A stretch of 64,000 bases of DNA, taken from the NCBI RefSeq assembly GCF_900187605.1, contig NZ_FYEA01000015.1, positions 62,001 through 126,000 of the forward strand, in the 5' to 3' direction. Position numbers and translations under genes: made by a program. Every line of letters begins with the position of its first letter. Position 1 is the first letter of the stretch. Below, piece after piece: positions 8,260-16,969 of this stretch. The notes under the pieces were generated by a model. The model was not told the DNA's origin. It did not search any database and was given only the letters and a program-made list of their open reading frames with translations. Source of the DNA: Pseudomonas sp. Irchel 3H7. GTDB taxonomy: Bacteria > Pseudomonadota > Gammaproteobacteria > Pseudomonadales > Pseudomonadaceae.

Positions 8260-9713
8260 CAGCGATCTCCCTGTTTGGCCAGATGCTCGCGGGCCATGTC
8301 GTGCAGTGAGCGAGCGGCAGGTTTCGGCGCGCTGTGGTTTTGCGTCCACGGGCCGACGTTACTCGGGGTCAGGGCACGCAGGCGCGTGGCGAAGAAACCG
8401 AACAATCGATACAGCGTTGGAGAGCTGTTGAGCCTGGCCCAGGCGTTCCAGATGAAGCGTTCTTTGCGCGAATATTTGCTGCCCTGACCGCGCATCACTT
8501 GATTCGGGCTGTCCGGGGCTTTGACGTTCTCTTCGCGCAGACGCCGCAGGATCGCCGGAATCGGAATTTTTACCGGGCAGACTTCACCGCAGGCACCGCA
8601 CAGCGAAGAGGCACTCGGGTGATCCGGAACCTTGGCCAAGCCAACCATGTGCGGGGTGATGATTTTGCCGATCGGCCCGGGATACACCTCGCCATAGGTG
8701 TGGCCACCGACGCGGGTGTAGACCGGGCAATGGTTCATGCAGGCGCCGCAGCGGATGCAGTTCAACGTCTGACGCAATTCACTGTCGGCAAACGCCTGGC
8801 TGCGACCGTTGTCGAGCAGCACCAGATGCACTTCCTGCGGGCCGTCGAGTTCGTGTTCCTTGCGCGGGCCGGAGATCATGTTGACGTAAGTGGTGATCGG
8901 AATACCCAGCGCCGAACGCGTCAACAGTGACAGCAGCGGCACCACGTCACGCAGGTTTTCCACGACTTTTTCGATGCCGGTGACGGCGATGTGCACCGGC
9001 GGCACGGTGGTGGTCATGCGCCCGTTGCCTTCGTTTTCCACCAGCAGCAGGGTGCCGGTCTCGGCGACGGCGAAGTTGACACCGGAGACGCCGATGTCCG
9101 CTTCGAAGAATTTCTGCCGCAGGACTCTGCGACCGATCTGAATGAGTTGGTCAACGTCCTTGGTGTATTCCACGCCAAGTTTGTCGTGGAACAAGGACGC
9201 GACCTGACCGGCATTCTTGTGGATCGCCGGCATAATGATGTGTGAAGGCTTCTCGTGGTCGAGCTGGACGATGTACTCCCCCATGTCGGACTCCAGACAT
9301 TCAATGTCCCGAGCCTCGAGGAAATGGTTCATCTCCATCTCTTCGCTGACCATCGATTTGCCCTTGATCACTTGCCGCGCCTCGTGAGCGCGGATGATCG
9401 ATAAGACGATGCCATTGGCCTCGTCCACCGTTTCCGCCCAGTGCACTGTCACACCGTTGCGGGTCAGGTTCTGTTCCAGTTGCTCGAGCAGGTCGGGCAG
9501 CTTGGAGAGCGCGCGGGCCTTGATCGAATTGCCCAGTGCGCGCAAATGTTCTCTTTCGTGGGCATCACTGAAAGCGGCTGCCCGCTTGACCATCAGTGAG
9601 TCCATGGCAGTGCGGAAGTTGTTCCGCAGCTGCTGATCACCCAAGGCATTGTGTGCCCGGGTGCGGAAATCTTCTTCTACGGCGACCGTAGGGATAATCG
9701 CGGAAGTGCTCAT
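8259..9713 (-). CDS. lutB: L-lactate utilization iron-sulfur protein LutB (LldF)
   Basis: A 484-residue protein starting at ATG 9713 (MSTSAIIPTVAVEEDF), where ATG overlaps the lutA stop (ATGA). The N-terminal two thirds are the LUD domain (GVNFAVAETGTLLLVENEGN). The last third has two 4Fe-4S clusters (CIRCGACMNHCPVY and CGACGEVCPVKIP), then a short C-terminal helical segment typical of LldF. It is the central electron-transfer subunit of the LutABC L-lactate dehydrogenase complex. The gene is expressed with lldP, lutA, lutC and dld under presumed LldR control. Confidence 0.94.
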   Translation of the reverse strand: MSTSAIIPTVAVEEDFRTRAHNALGDQQLRNNFRTAMDSLMVKRAAAFSDAHEREHLRALGNSIKARALSKLPDLLEQLEQNLTRNGVTVHWAETVDEANGIVLSIIRAHEARQVIKGKSMVSEEMEMNHFLEARDIECLESDMGEYIVQLDHEKPSHIIMPAIHKNAGQVASLFHDKLGVEYTKDVDQLIQIGRRVLRQKFFEADIGVSGVNFAVAETGTLLLVENEGNGRMTTTVPPVHIAVTGIEKVVENLRDVVPLLSLLTRSALGIPITTYVNMISGPRKEHELDGPQEVHLVLLDNGRSQAFADSELRQTLNCIRCGACMNHCPVYTRVGGHTYGEVYPGPIGKIITPHMVGLAKVPDHPSASSLCGACGEVCPVKIPIPAILRRLREENVKAPDSPNQVMRGQGSKYSRKERFIWNAWARLNSSPTLYRLFGFFATRLRALTPSNVGPWTQNHSAPKPAARSLHDMAREHLAKQGDR

Positions 9714-10534
9714 TGCGCACCTCCGGTTCGTTGCCACAAGAAGCTGGCGAGATGTTGCCCGCGTAGCGCTTCTTTTTGTTTCTCCAATGCGCCGTTGATG
9801 TTCATCAAACAGCCACAGTCGGCGCTCAACACCTTGTGCGCGCCGGAATCCTTCAACGCTCTGGTTTTGTCAGCCACCATCGCGCCGGAAATGTCTGGCA
9901 TACGGACGCTGAATGTCCCACCGAAGCCACAGCATTCGCTTTCGTGGTCGTGGTTGACCCGTTCCACGTTGCTCAACTGCGCCAACAACTCGCGACCGTG
10001 CAGGTGGGTGTTCATTTCGCGACGTGCCGAACACGAAGTGTGCAGCGCGACTTTGACCGGTTCGCCGCTGTCCTTGAGCTGCACCTTGCAGACGAACAGC
10101 AGAAATTCGGCCAGTTCATAGGTGCGGGCCGCGAGGGCCTGAACCTGTTTTAACGTCTCCGGCTCGTCCTTGAACAAGTCGGCGTAATGCTCGCGCAGCA
10201 TGCCGGCGCAGGAACCCGACGGCACCACCACCGGATAATCTCCGGCAAACAGCGCCAGTTGCGAGCGCGCTACCGTCCGTGCCTGCTCGGTGTAACCCGA
10301 GGTGTAGGCCGGCTGGCCGCAGCAACTCTGCCCTTGCGGATACTCGACCCGGATCCCTTCACGCTCCAGCAAGTGGATCGCGTCCATCCCGGCTTCGGGG
10401 TAGAACAGGTCGACCACGCACGTGCCAAACAGGTAGACCCGCGACGGTTTCTCGCTGGGATATTGCCGAGGTTCGGGCAGTGGCGGTGCCACGCGGGTCG
10501 CGTTTGGCACGGCGTTATAAAAAAGCTCGCTCAT
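9710..10534 (-). CDS. lutA: L-lactate utilization protein LutA (LldE)
   Basis: A 274-residue member of the CCG/heterodisulfide-reductase-like family. It has two cysteine-rich repeats: one around VYLFGTCVVDLFYPEAG and SCCGQPAYTSGY, the second around LHTSCSARREM and ECCGFGGTFS. The start chosen is ATG 10534 (MSELFYNAVPNATR), as the upstream extension to 10648 is not conserved-looking and crosses a hairpin. The subunit carries Fe-S or related centres in the LutABC L-lactate-oxidising complex. It is 150 bases after lldP with a hairpin between them, and overlaps lutB. Confidence 0.92.
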   Translation of the reverse strand: MSELFYNAVPNATRVAPPLPEPRQYPSEKPSRVYLFGTCVVDLFYPEAGMDAIHLLEREGIRVEYPQGQSCCGQPAYTSGYTEQARTVARSQLALFAGDYPVVVPSGSCAGMLREHYADLFKDEPETLKQVQALAARTYELAEFLLFVCKVQLKDSGEPVKVALHTSCSARREMNTHLHGRELLAQLSNVERVNHDHESECCGFGGTFSVRMPDISGAMVADKTRALKDSGAHKVLSADCGCLMNINGALEKQKEALRGQHLASFLWQRTGGAQ

Positions 10535-10634
10535 CAGGCGTGTCTCCGGGTGGTCCCGGTTATCCGTCCGCTGAGGCTGCTGAATATAGAGAGCGTTGCT
10601 TTCAGCAGCCTTACAGACCGGGTTGTGAATTGCT

Positions 10635-10667
10635 GACGCCGGCATCACGAACCGGCGTCGGTTTTTT
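10635..10667 (+). terminator. plus-oriented terminator-like hairpin between lldP and lutA
   Basis: GACGCCGG (10635-10642) and CCGGCGTC (10652-10659) enclose a 9-base loop, followed by GG and TTTTTT on the plus strand. The operon runs on the minus strand, where the hairpin has an A-run before it and no T-run after. It may tune the lldP/lutA mRNA ratio or stop antisense transcription. Confidence 0.5.
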
Positions 10668-10684
10668 CTGTGTTTCTTGTAGGT

Positions 10685-12379
10685 TTAGTGCACCAGCATG
10701 CCGGTGAACCAGTAAGCCTGAGCCAAGGTGATCAGACCGACAATCGTTGCAAAGAATAGGCTGTGCTTGAGAGTGAAGCGGAACAGATCCGATTCCTTGC
10801 CCACCAGCCCGGTCGCGGCGCAGGCCACGGCGATCGATTGTGGCGAGATCATCTTGCCGGTCACGCCGCCGCTGGTGTTCGCCGCCACCAGCAGGGTGTC
10901 GTTGACGCCGATCTGGTGTGCGGTGGTCGCTTGCAGCGAACTGAACAGGGCGTTGGACGAAGTATCCGAGCCGGTGAGGAACACGCCGAGCCAGCCCAGG
11001 AACGGCGAGAAGAATGGGAACGCAGCGCCGGTTCCGGCCAATACCAGGGCCATGGTCGAAGACATGCCGGAGTAGTTGGTGACGAAGGCGAACGCCAGCA
11101 CCATGCCGATCGACAGGATTGGCCAGCGCAGTTCGTAGAAGGTTTCTTTAAAAGTGGTAAGACCAGTTTTGAAATTGATCTTCAGTACCAGCATCGAGAT
11201 CAGCGCGGAGAAGAAAATTGCCGTGCCGGTCGCGGAAATCGGGTCGAGTTTGAACACCGCGGGGATTGCTGTTGGAGCAGCCACGATCGGTGCGGTTTTG
11301 ATCACCAGTTGGTCAAGATGCGGGATCGCGAAGTTGAACACCCAGCTGTACATCGAGCCGCCGGCGGCGAACATCGCTTTGAAGGGCTTCAGTGTCCAGA
11401 TGGTCACCAGCACAGTGAGAATCAGGAACGGCGACCAGGCTTTGAAAATTTCTCCGAGGCTGTAAGGCGACGCCACGGTAGTGCGCTTTTGACCGAAACC
11501 GCCGACGCTGGCAGTCACCACCGAGGCGGAAACGGCACCGGCGATGTGTTGGCCGGCGGCGCGTTTCGGCTGCCAGACTTTCAGGAACAGGGTCAGCGAG
11601 ATCAGGCTGGCCAGTGCCGAAGTGATGTCCGGCAGCTCTGGGCCGATGAAGTTGGACGTGAAGTACTGAGTGACGGCGAAGCTCAGGCCCGCGACCAATG
11701 CAGCCGGCCAGGTTTCACGCACGCCGCGCAGGCCGTCCATCATGAATACCAGCCAGAACGGCACGAACAGCGACAGCAGCGGCAGTTGGCGACCGGTCAT
11801 GGCGCCGATCTTGAACGCGTCGATGCCGGTGACTTGGCCGGCAACAATGATCGGAATCCCCAAGGCGCCGAACGCCACCGGCGCGGTGTTGGCAATCAGG
11901 CACAGGCCGGCGGCGTACAGCGGGTTGAAGCCCAGGCCGACCAGCAGCGCGGCAGTAATCGCCACGGGCGCGCCGAAACCGGCGGCACCTTCCAGGAACG
12001 CACCGAAGCAGAAACCGATCAGCAGCACTTGCAGGCGCTGGTCGTCAGTAATCGATAACACCGAACTGCGAATGACCTCGAACTGACCACTTTTCACTGT
12101 CAGTTTGTAGAGGAATACCGCTGCGACAATGATCCAGGCAATCGGCCACAGACCGTAGGCAAAGCCATACCCGGCGGCGGCAAAGGCCATGTCGACCGGC
12201 ATTTGGAACGCGAAGATTGCTACGGCAATCGACAGGGCGAGGGTGATGCTCCCGGCCACATGGCCTTTGAGGCGGAACACCGCCAGCGCGAGGAAGAAGA
12301 AAACGATGGGAATGACGGCCGCAAGTGCGGACACGCCGAGACTGCCGAGCGGGCTGTAGAGCTGTTGCCAGGTTTGCAT
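10685..12379 (-). CDS. lldP: L-lactate permease
   Basis: A 564-residue LctP/LldP-family transporter with about 12-14 hydrophobic segments. Family stretches include GAFLEGAAGFGAPVAITAAL near residue 140 and FLTGSDTSSNALFSSLQ near residue 460. It imports lactate (and glycolate) with protons across the inner membrane. It is the first gene of the operon that goes on to lutABC and dld, so uptake and oxidation of both lactate isomers are encoded together. The promoter region upstream holds a perfect LldR-type palindrome at 12431-12447. Confidence 0.95.
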   Translation of the reverse strand: MQTWQQLYSPLGSLGVSALAAVIPIVFFFLALAVFRLKGHVAGSITLALSIAVAIFAFQMPVDMAFAAAGYGFAYGLWPIAWIIVAAVFLYKLTVKSGQFEVIRSSVLSITDDQRLQVLLIGFCFGAFLEGAAGFGAPVAITAALLVGLGFNPLYAAGLCLIANTAPVAFGALGIPIIVAGQVTGIDAFKIGAMTGRQLPLLSLFVPFWLVFMMDGLRGVRETWPAALVAGLSFAVTQYFTSNFIGPELPDITSALASLISLTLFLKVWQPKRAAGQHIAGAVSASVVTASVGGFGQKRTTVASPYSLGEIFKAWSPFLILTVLVTIWTLKPFKAMFAAGGSMYSWVFNFAIPHLDQLVIKTAPIVAAPTAIPAVFKLDPISATGTAIFFSALISMLVLKINFKTGLTTFKETFYELRWPILSIGMVLAFAFVTNYSGMSSTMALVLAGTGAAFPFFSPFLGWLGVFLTGSDTSSNALFSSLQATTAHQIGVNDTLLVAANTSGGVTGKMISPQSIAVACAATGLVGKESDLFRFTLKHSLFFATIVGLITLAQAYWFTGMLVH

Positions 12380-12430
12380 ATGGGGTGGCCCCTAATTGTT
12401 GTTGGTCAGGCACTGTCAGCGTTCTTGGAT

Positions 12431-12447
12431 AATTGGTAAGACCAATT
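12431..12447. promoter_or_regulatory. LldR/PdhR-type operator
   Basis: AATTGGTAAGACCAATT is a perfect 7-3-7 palindrome matching the AATTGGT-N3-ACCAATT site bound by PdhR/LldR-type FadR-subfamily regulators. It lies between divergent lldP and lldR, about 50 bases from the lldP start, and can serve both promoters. Confidence 0.88.
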
Positions 12448-12641
12448 TACAATCGCTGTTGGCTAGGGTAAAAGCCTTGATGGCGGTGTGTCAATTTGCC
12501 GCCCTAAAACTTTTGTCGAACAAGCGGTGCAGATCGCATCTGATCCGGTTTCGGCAACTGGCGTCTGGTAGGTGTCGAGAAGGCGCCGATAGGCCAGAAT
12601 AGAGAGCCCGGCGAGCGGTCGGGATCGTGGAGAAATGAGTT

Positions 12642-13409
12642 ATGGGGTTTGATCAGATACGTCAGCGCCGTTTGTCTGACGATATTGTCGAGCGACTTGA
12701 GGGGATGATCCTTGAGGGCACGCTGAAGTCCGGCGAACGGCTGCCGGCGGAGCGCACGCTGGCCGAACAATTTGGCGTATCACGGCCATCTCTGCGTGAA
12801 GCGATTCAGAAACTGGCGGCGAAAGGGCTGCTGGTCAGTCGCCAGGGCGGCGGCAATTATGTAGTGGAAAGCCTCGGGTCGACGTTCAGCGATCCGCTGT
12901 TGCAACTGCTTGAAAGCAACCCCGAAGCACAGCGTGATTTGCTCGAGTTTCGGCACACTCTGGAGGCATCGTGCGCCTATTACGCGGCATTGCGCGCAAC
13001 TGATGTTGATCGTGAAAGGCTCACCGCAGCCTTCGAAGAGTTGCAGGATTGCTACTCGCGCCACGATGAAGTCAGCCGGGCGGAGGAGGGCGCGGCGGAT
13101 GCGAAATTTCATCTGGCAATTGCCGAAGCCAGCCATAACGCGGTGTTGCTGCACACCATTCGCGGGCTGTTCGATCTGCTCAAGCGCAACGTGGTTACCA
13201 ACATCGGCGGCATGTACAAGCAGCGCACGGAAACCCGCGACATGCTGATCACTCAACATCGGGAATTGTATCTGGCGATTATTGAAGGTCGCGCGGATCA
13301 GGCACGGGAAGTCTCCAGTCGACATATTTTGTATGTGCAGGAAGTGCTGGAAGAGGTGCGGCAGGAGGTTCAGCGCATGGCTCGGGCGGAGCGGCGCAAG
13401 GGGATGTGA
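12642..13409 (+). CDS. lldR: GntR/FadR-family lactate regulator LldR
   Basis: A 255-residue regulator. The N-terminal winged helix (residues about 8-75: SDDIVERLEGMILEGTLKSG, PSLREAIQKLAAKGLL) is followed by an all-helical FCD ligand domain with candidate metal/ligand positions (AKFHLAIAEASHN, HRELYLAIIEG, SRHI). It is transcribed divergently from lldP, with an operator of the PdhR/LldR type between. The known mode for LldR is repression of the lactate operon relieved by L- or D-lactate. A GGAG site lies about 9 bases before ATG. Confidence 0.93.
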   Translation: MGFDQIRQRRLSDDIVERLEGMILEGTLKSGERLPAERTLAEQFGVSRPSLREAIQKLAAKGLLVSRQGGGNYVVESLGSTFSDPLLQLLESNPEAQRDLLEFRHTLEASCAYYAALRATDVDRERLTAAFEELQDCYSRHDEVSRAEEGAADAKFHLAIAEASHNAVLLHTIRGLFDLLKRNVVTNIGGMYKQRTETRDMLITQHRELYLAIIEGRADQAREVSSRHILYVQEVLEEVRQEVQRMARAERRKGM

Positions 13410-13414
13410 TTCTT

Positions 13415-13516
13415 TAAAGCAAAAGATCGCAGCCTGCGGCAACTCCTACAGGGAAATGCGAATCCCAGTGTAGGAGCTGCCGAAGGCTCGGGCCGCGATC
13501 GGACGATCTTTGCTTT
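13415..13516. repeat. inverted REP pair (GATCGCAGCCTGCGG type)
   Basis: AAAGCAAAAGATCGCAGCCT...CTCCTACAG and the inverted TGTAGGAGCTGCCGAAGGCT...GATCTTTGCTTT face each other, 102 bases in all. This is a typical pseudomonad REP doublet between convergent lldR and smpB, and may also end both transcripts. Confidence 0.85.
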
Positions 13517-13529
13517 CAAGGTCGGAAGA

Positions 13530-14012
13530 TCAGTCTTCCTTGCCCTTATTGCGCACCGCACGCTGCAGTTCACGACCGGCATCGCGCTCGCGCTCGGTAT
13601 CACGCTTGTCGTATTCCTTCTTGCCCTTGCCCAGAGCAATTTCGCACTTGACCATGTGCTTGCTCCAGTACCAGGACAGGCAGACGCAGGCGTAACCCTT
13701 TTGCTGCACAGCGGCGGCGAGTTTTTCCAGCTCGCGGCGGTTGAGCAGCAATTTGCGCGTGCGCACCGGGTCGGCGATGACGTGGGTGCTTGCGGTCATC
13801 AGAGGCGTGATGTGGCTGCCGAGCAACCACGCTTCGCCATCCTTGAGCAGCACATAGCTGTCGACCAGCTGTAGCTTGCTTGCCCGCAGACTTTTTACTT
13901 CCCAGCCGGCCAGGACCAGACCAGCCTCGAACTTGTGTTCGATGAAGTAATCGTGTCGCGCCTTTTTGTTCTGCGCGATGGTCCCTGTTGGGTGTTTCTT
14001 CTGTTTAGCCAT
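13530..14012 (-). CDS. smpB: SsrA-binding protein SmpB
   Basis: A 160-residue SmpB with the conserved start AQNKKARHDYFIEHKFEAGL, the GWEVKSLRASK strand and the basic C-terminal tail (KGKKEYDKRDTERERD...) that enters the mRNA channel of stalled ribosomes. It carries tmRNA to the A site in trans-translation; the tmRNA gene itself lies 9 kb away in this window. The gene is divergent from the NSS transporter and convergent with lldR across a REP pair. Length and motifs are normal for gamma-proteobacteria. Confidence 0.97.
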   Translation of the reverse strand: MAKQKKHPTGTIAQNKKARHDYFIEHKFEAGLVLAGWEVKSLRASKLQLVDSYVLLKDGEAWLLGSHITPLMTASTHVIADPVRTRKLLLNRRELEKLAAAVQQKGYACVCLSWYWSKHMVKCEIALGKGKKEYDKRDTERERDAGRELQRAVRNKGKED

Positions 14013-14131
14013 AGGGGCGGCATTATATGGAGATAAACGGCTGTCGGCTACGGTGATGCTGCGTGCTTGAGCAGGTTGAGTGAATCCCGGACAATGCGGC
14101 CTCTTTTTCTAACGCTTGGGCGTGATAAACG

Positions 14132-15535
14132 ATGTCGACAGACAAGGTTTCTGTCCACGGCAGTTGGGCTAGCCGCTGGGTTTTCATACTCGCCGCGACC
14201 GGTTCGGCCGTGGGACTGGGTAGCATCTGGAAGTTCCCCTACATGGTCGGGGTCTACGGCGGCGGCGCCTTTGTGCTGATGTTTCTGGCGTGCATCGCAC
14301 TGATCGGCATCCCGGTCATGCTCGCTGAAACCCTGATCGGCCGGCGCGCCCGGCAAAGTCCGGCGAACGCCTTGAAGGTGCTGGCGCTGGAAGCCGGGCA
14401 CTCGGGCAAGTGGTCGTGGGGGGCATTTGCCGGGATGATCACGGCATTGCTGATCTTGTCTTTCTACAGTGTGGTCGGCGGCTGGTCGCTGGACTACATC
14501 GTCGACATGGGCCGTGGCGACTTCCAGGGCGCAACGGCCGACCAGGTCGGCGCTTATTTCGGCAATGTCATCTCCAATCCATGGCGCCTGACACTTTGGC
14601 ACACGATTTTCATGCTGCTGTCGGCCTTCGTCATCGCCAAAGGCGTGGTCGCCGGGCTTGAGCGCAGCCTGCGCATCATGATGCCGCTGCTGTTCGTGAT
14701 GATTCTGGTGTTGCTGGGTTACAGCATGACCACCGGGCATTTCATGGAAGGCGTGCATTTCATGTTCGATTTCCACCCGGAAAAAGTCCTCGACGGCTTG
14801 TTACCAGCGATGGGGCATGCGTTCTTCTCGCTGAGCGTCGGTGTCGGTTCGATCATGATCTACGGCGCTTACATGCCGAAGAGTTCGTCGTTGTCCGGCA
14901 CGGTTGTCGGTGTGGCCCTGCTCGATACCTTTGTTTCGCTGGTCGCCGGTCTAGCTCTGTTCCCGATTGTGTTTGCCGGCGGCCTGAACCCAAGCGAAGG
15001 CCCGGGCCTGATGTTCGTCAGCCTGCCATTTGCCTTTGGTAACGTGGCTTTCGGGCAACTGATGGGCGTGGTGTTCTTTGTGCTGGTGGCGATTGCGGCC
15101 TGGAGTTCGGCGATTTCGCTTCTGGAGCCGATGGTTGCCTATTTGGTTGAGCGCACGAAAGTCAGTCGCGCGTGGGTGACGTTCTGGCTGGCGTTCATCT
15201 GCTGGTTCGTCGGTCTGGGCACGGTGTTCTCCTTTAATATCTGGAAGGAAGCCAAATTTTTCGTGAACGAAGGCGGGATGTTCCACCTCTACCAATGGGG
15301 TGCGCAGAGCGGTCTGGACTTCTTTGGCGTGATCGATTTCTTCACCTCGCGGATCATGTTGCCGCTCGGTGGCCTGTGTTTTGTGCTGTTTGCCGGATGG
15401 GTGATGGGGCGTGAAGCGGTACGCGACGAGTTGTCGATCCGCAATCCGGCACTGTTCGCCCTGTCTTTGTTTTTGATGCGCTACGTGGCGCCCATCGGCA
15501 TTCTTGTAGTGTTTGCCGCTCAGCTCTGGAAGTAA
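14132..15535 (+). CDS. sodium-dependent transporter, NSS/SNF family
   Basis: A 467-residue inner-membrane protein of the neurotransmitter:sodium symporter family. It has the TM1 signature AATGSAVGLGSIWKFPYMVG (Na/substrate site), unwound TM6-like SLSVGVGSIMIYGAYMPKSS, and about 11-12 membrane segments in LeuT order. It should import an amino acid or related solute with Na+; the substrate cannot be told from sequence. It is divergent from smpB, with 120 bases between. The ratA start is 7 bases after its stop, so they may be co-transcribed. Confidence 0.9.
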   Translation: MSTDKVSVHGSWASRWVFILAATGSAVGLGSIWKFPYMVGVYGGGAFVLMFLACIALIGIPVMLAETLIGRRARQSPANALKVLALEAGHSGKWSWGAFAGMITALLILSFYSVVGGWSLDYIVDMGRGDFQGATADQVGAYFGNVISNPWRLTLWHTIFMLLSAFVIAKGVVAGLERSLRIMMPLLFVMILVLLGYSMTTGHFMEGVHFMFDFHPEKVLDGLLPAMGHAFFSLSVGVGSIMIYGAYMPKSSSLSGTVVGVALLDTFVSLVAGLALFPIVFAGGLNPSEGPGLMFVSLPFAFGNVAFGQLMGVVFFVLVAIAAWSSAISLLEPMVAYLVERTKVSRAWVTFWLAFICWFVGLGTVFSFNIWKEAKFFVNEGGMFHLYQWGAQSGLDFFGVIDFFTSRIMLPLGGLCFVLFAGWVMGREAVRDELSIRNPALFALSLFLMRYVAPIGILVVFAAQLWK

Positions 15536-15542
15536 CGCTCAC

Positions 15543-15977
15543 ATGACGACACATATTCAACGATCGGCATTACTGCCGTACCCGGCGCAATTCCTCTACG
15601 ACCTGGTCAACGACGTGGCGCGTTACCCGGAATTTTTGCCGTGGTGCTCAGCCGCTGAAGTGCTGGAAAGTTCGCCGGAGCATATGCGCGCCAGCGTTGG
15701 CGTGGCCAAGGGCGGTCTCAGCCAGCATTTCGTGACGCGTAATACGCTGGTGCCGGGGCAGTCGATCGAGATGAACCTGGAAGAAGGTCCGTTCAATCAA
15801 TTGCACGGCGTCTGGGTGTTCAAGGCCTTGAATGAGAAGGCCTGCAAGATCAGTCTGGATCTTTCGTTCGATTACGCCGGGCCACTGGTACGCGCGACGT
15901 TGGGGCCGCTGTTCAATCAGGCTGCCAACACGCTGGTGGACGCGTTCTGTCAGCGCGCCAAGCAGATGCATGGTTGA
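15543..15977 (+). CDS. ratA: RatA/COQ10-family START-domain protein
   Basis: A 144-residue single-domain polyketide-cyclase/START protein (MTTHIQRSALLPYPAQFLYD, FLPWCSAAEVLES, FDYAGPLVRATLGPLFNQAA). The E. coli homologue was reported as RatA, which binds the 50S subunit; the wider family relates to Coq10, a ubiquinone-binding factor, so either role is possible. ATG 15543 is preferred over an upstream ATG inside the transporter gene. It overlaps rnfH by eight bases, an arrangement conserved in proteobacteria. The toxin label should be taken with caution. Confidence 0.9.
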   Translation: MTTHIQRSALLPYPAQFLYDLVNDVARYPEFLPWCSAAEVLESSPEHMRASVGVAKGGLSQHFVTRNTLVPGQSIEMNLEEGPFNQLHGVWVFKALNEKACKISLDLSFDYAGPLVRATLGPLFNQAANTLVDAFCQRAKQMHG

Positions 15978-16284
15978 GCCGGTGATTGAGATAGAGGTCG
16001 TTTACGCCGCCGTGGACCGTCAGGTTTTACGCACTGTCAGCGTGAACGAGGGCGCGACGGTTCGCGATGCGGTTCTGGCGTCAGGTATCGGTAGCGAATT
16101 CCCTGAGCTGAATCTGGCGGAGTGCCCGTTGGGTATCTTCGGCAAAGTAGTGGCTGATCCGGATACGCGGGTAATTCAGGCGGGAGATCGCATCGAGATT
16201 TACCGCCCATTGCTTGCCGACCCCAAAGAAGTTCGACGTTTGCGTGCTGCCAAGGCTGCGGAAGCCAAGGCTCGAAACGCGTAA
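15970..16284 (+). CDS. rnfH: RnfH family ubiquitin-fold protein
   Basis: A 104-residue RnfH (UPF0125) protein with a beta-grasp fold: EIEVVYAAVDRQVLRTVSV, then GIFGKVVADPDTRVIQAGDR and the typical IEIYRPLLADPKEVRR end. Its exact role is unknown; the name comes from linkage to rnf genes elsewhere. ATG 15970 overlaps the ratA stop, so both are made from one message. A bidirectional terminator follows directly. Confidence 0.93.
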   Translation: MVEPVIEIEVVYAAVDRQVLRTVSVNEGATVRDAVLASGIGSEFPELNLAECPLGIFGKVVADPDTRVIQAGDRIEIYRPLLADPKEVRRLRAAKAAEAKARNA

Positions 16285-16300
16285 AAAGACAAATTGCAGG

Positions 16301-16335
16301 CAATAAAAAACCCGGAATTTCCGGGTTTTTTATTG
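16301..16335. terminator. bidirectional terminator between rnfH and bamE
   Basis: A near-perfect 35-base palindrome with AATAAAAAACCCGGAA arms; it ends with T-runs on both strands and lies between convergent genes. Confidence 0.9.
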
Positions 16336-16344
16336 CGTCGCAAA

Positions 16345-16872
16345 TTATTGCGGCGAGGTGTCCAGCGGCTCTGGTGTTGGAACCGGAACGGTTTCTACCC
16401 CATCGACGTCCTTCTGGATCTGATCCAGCAAGGAACCTGGCTTGACCGGTTTTTCCGGTGTTGGCTTCTCGGCGTTTTCAGCAGGAGCGGTCACCGTAGT
16501 GCCACTGTCCTTGCCGAGAATGGCTTCGTCACGGCTTACGCCCGGCATAAAGTCACCGGACAGGCTGACAAGCTGGTCGTTTGAGTTGAAAATAACGCTG
16601 ATGCGTTCCTGTTGGCGTTCACCGCCACCCGGTTGCAGGCTGTACAGATAATCCCAGCGATCGGCATGGAACGTGTCGACAAGCAGAGGGTTACCCATGA
16701 TAAACCGTACTTGCGGCCGGGTCATTCCCGGGCGTAACTGGTCTATCATGTCCTGCGTGACGACATTGCCCTGCTGGATGTCGATTTTGTAAACCCCGGG
16801 GAATGAACAACCGGCGAGTGCGAGCAGTCCCACAAAGGTGAAACTGGTTAGCAAGAGCTTGGTGTTTTGCAT
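16345..16872 (-). CDS. bamE: outer membrane assembly lipoprotein BamE (OmlA/SmpA)
   Basis: A 175-residue lipoprotein with signal peptide and lipobox LAGC (Cys22). The BamE domain follows (YKIDIQQGNVVTQDMIDQLR, GMTRPQVRFIMGNPLL, RWDYLYSLQPGG) and then a Pro/Glu-rich tail. It is part of the BAM complex that inserts beta-barrel proteins into the outer membrane. It is divergent from fur with about 97 bases between, the arrangement known for omlA-fur in Pseudomonas. The tail of about 50 residues is longer than in E. coli. Confidence 0.95.
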   Translation of the reverse strand: MQNTKLLLTSFTFVGLLALAGCSFPGVYKIDIQQGNVVTQDMIDQLRPGMTRPQVRFIMGNPLLVDTFHADRWDYLYSLQPGGGERQQERISVIFNSNDQLVSLSGDFMPGVSRDEAILGKDSGTTVTAPAENAEKPTPEKPVKPGSLLDQIQKDVDGVETVPVPTPEPLDTSPQ

Positions 16873-16969
16873 CGGTGGGCGACTTCCACTATCTTGGCTG
16901 GGACAACGTAAACGCCGATCATACCCGCATTAAGAGAAGCTGCGAAGCAGCATCGCGAGAAAGCTGACC

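Noticed and set aside
13415..13516. REP pairs as a CRISPR-like repeat array
   Set aside because: Repeats are inverted, not direct, and there are no regular spacers or cas genes in the window.
15543..16284. ratA-rnfH as a toxin-antitoxin pair
   Set aside because: The pair is conserved housekeeping; the toxin name stems from overexpression work and antitoxin function of RnfH is not established.
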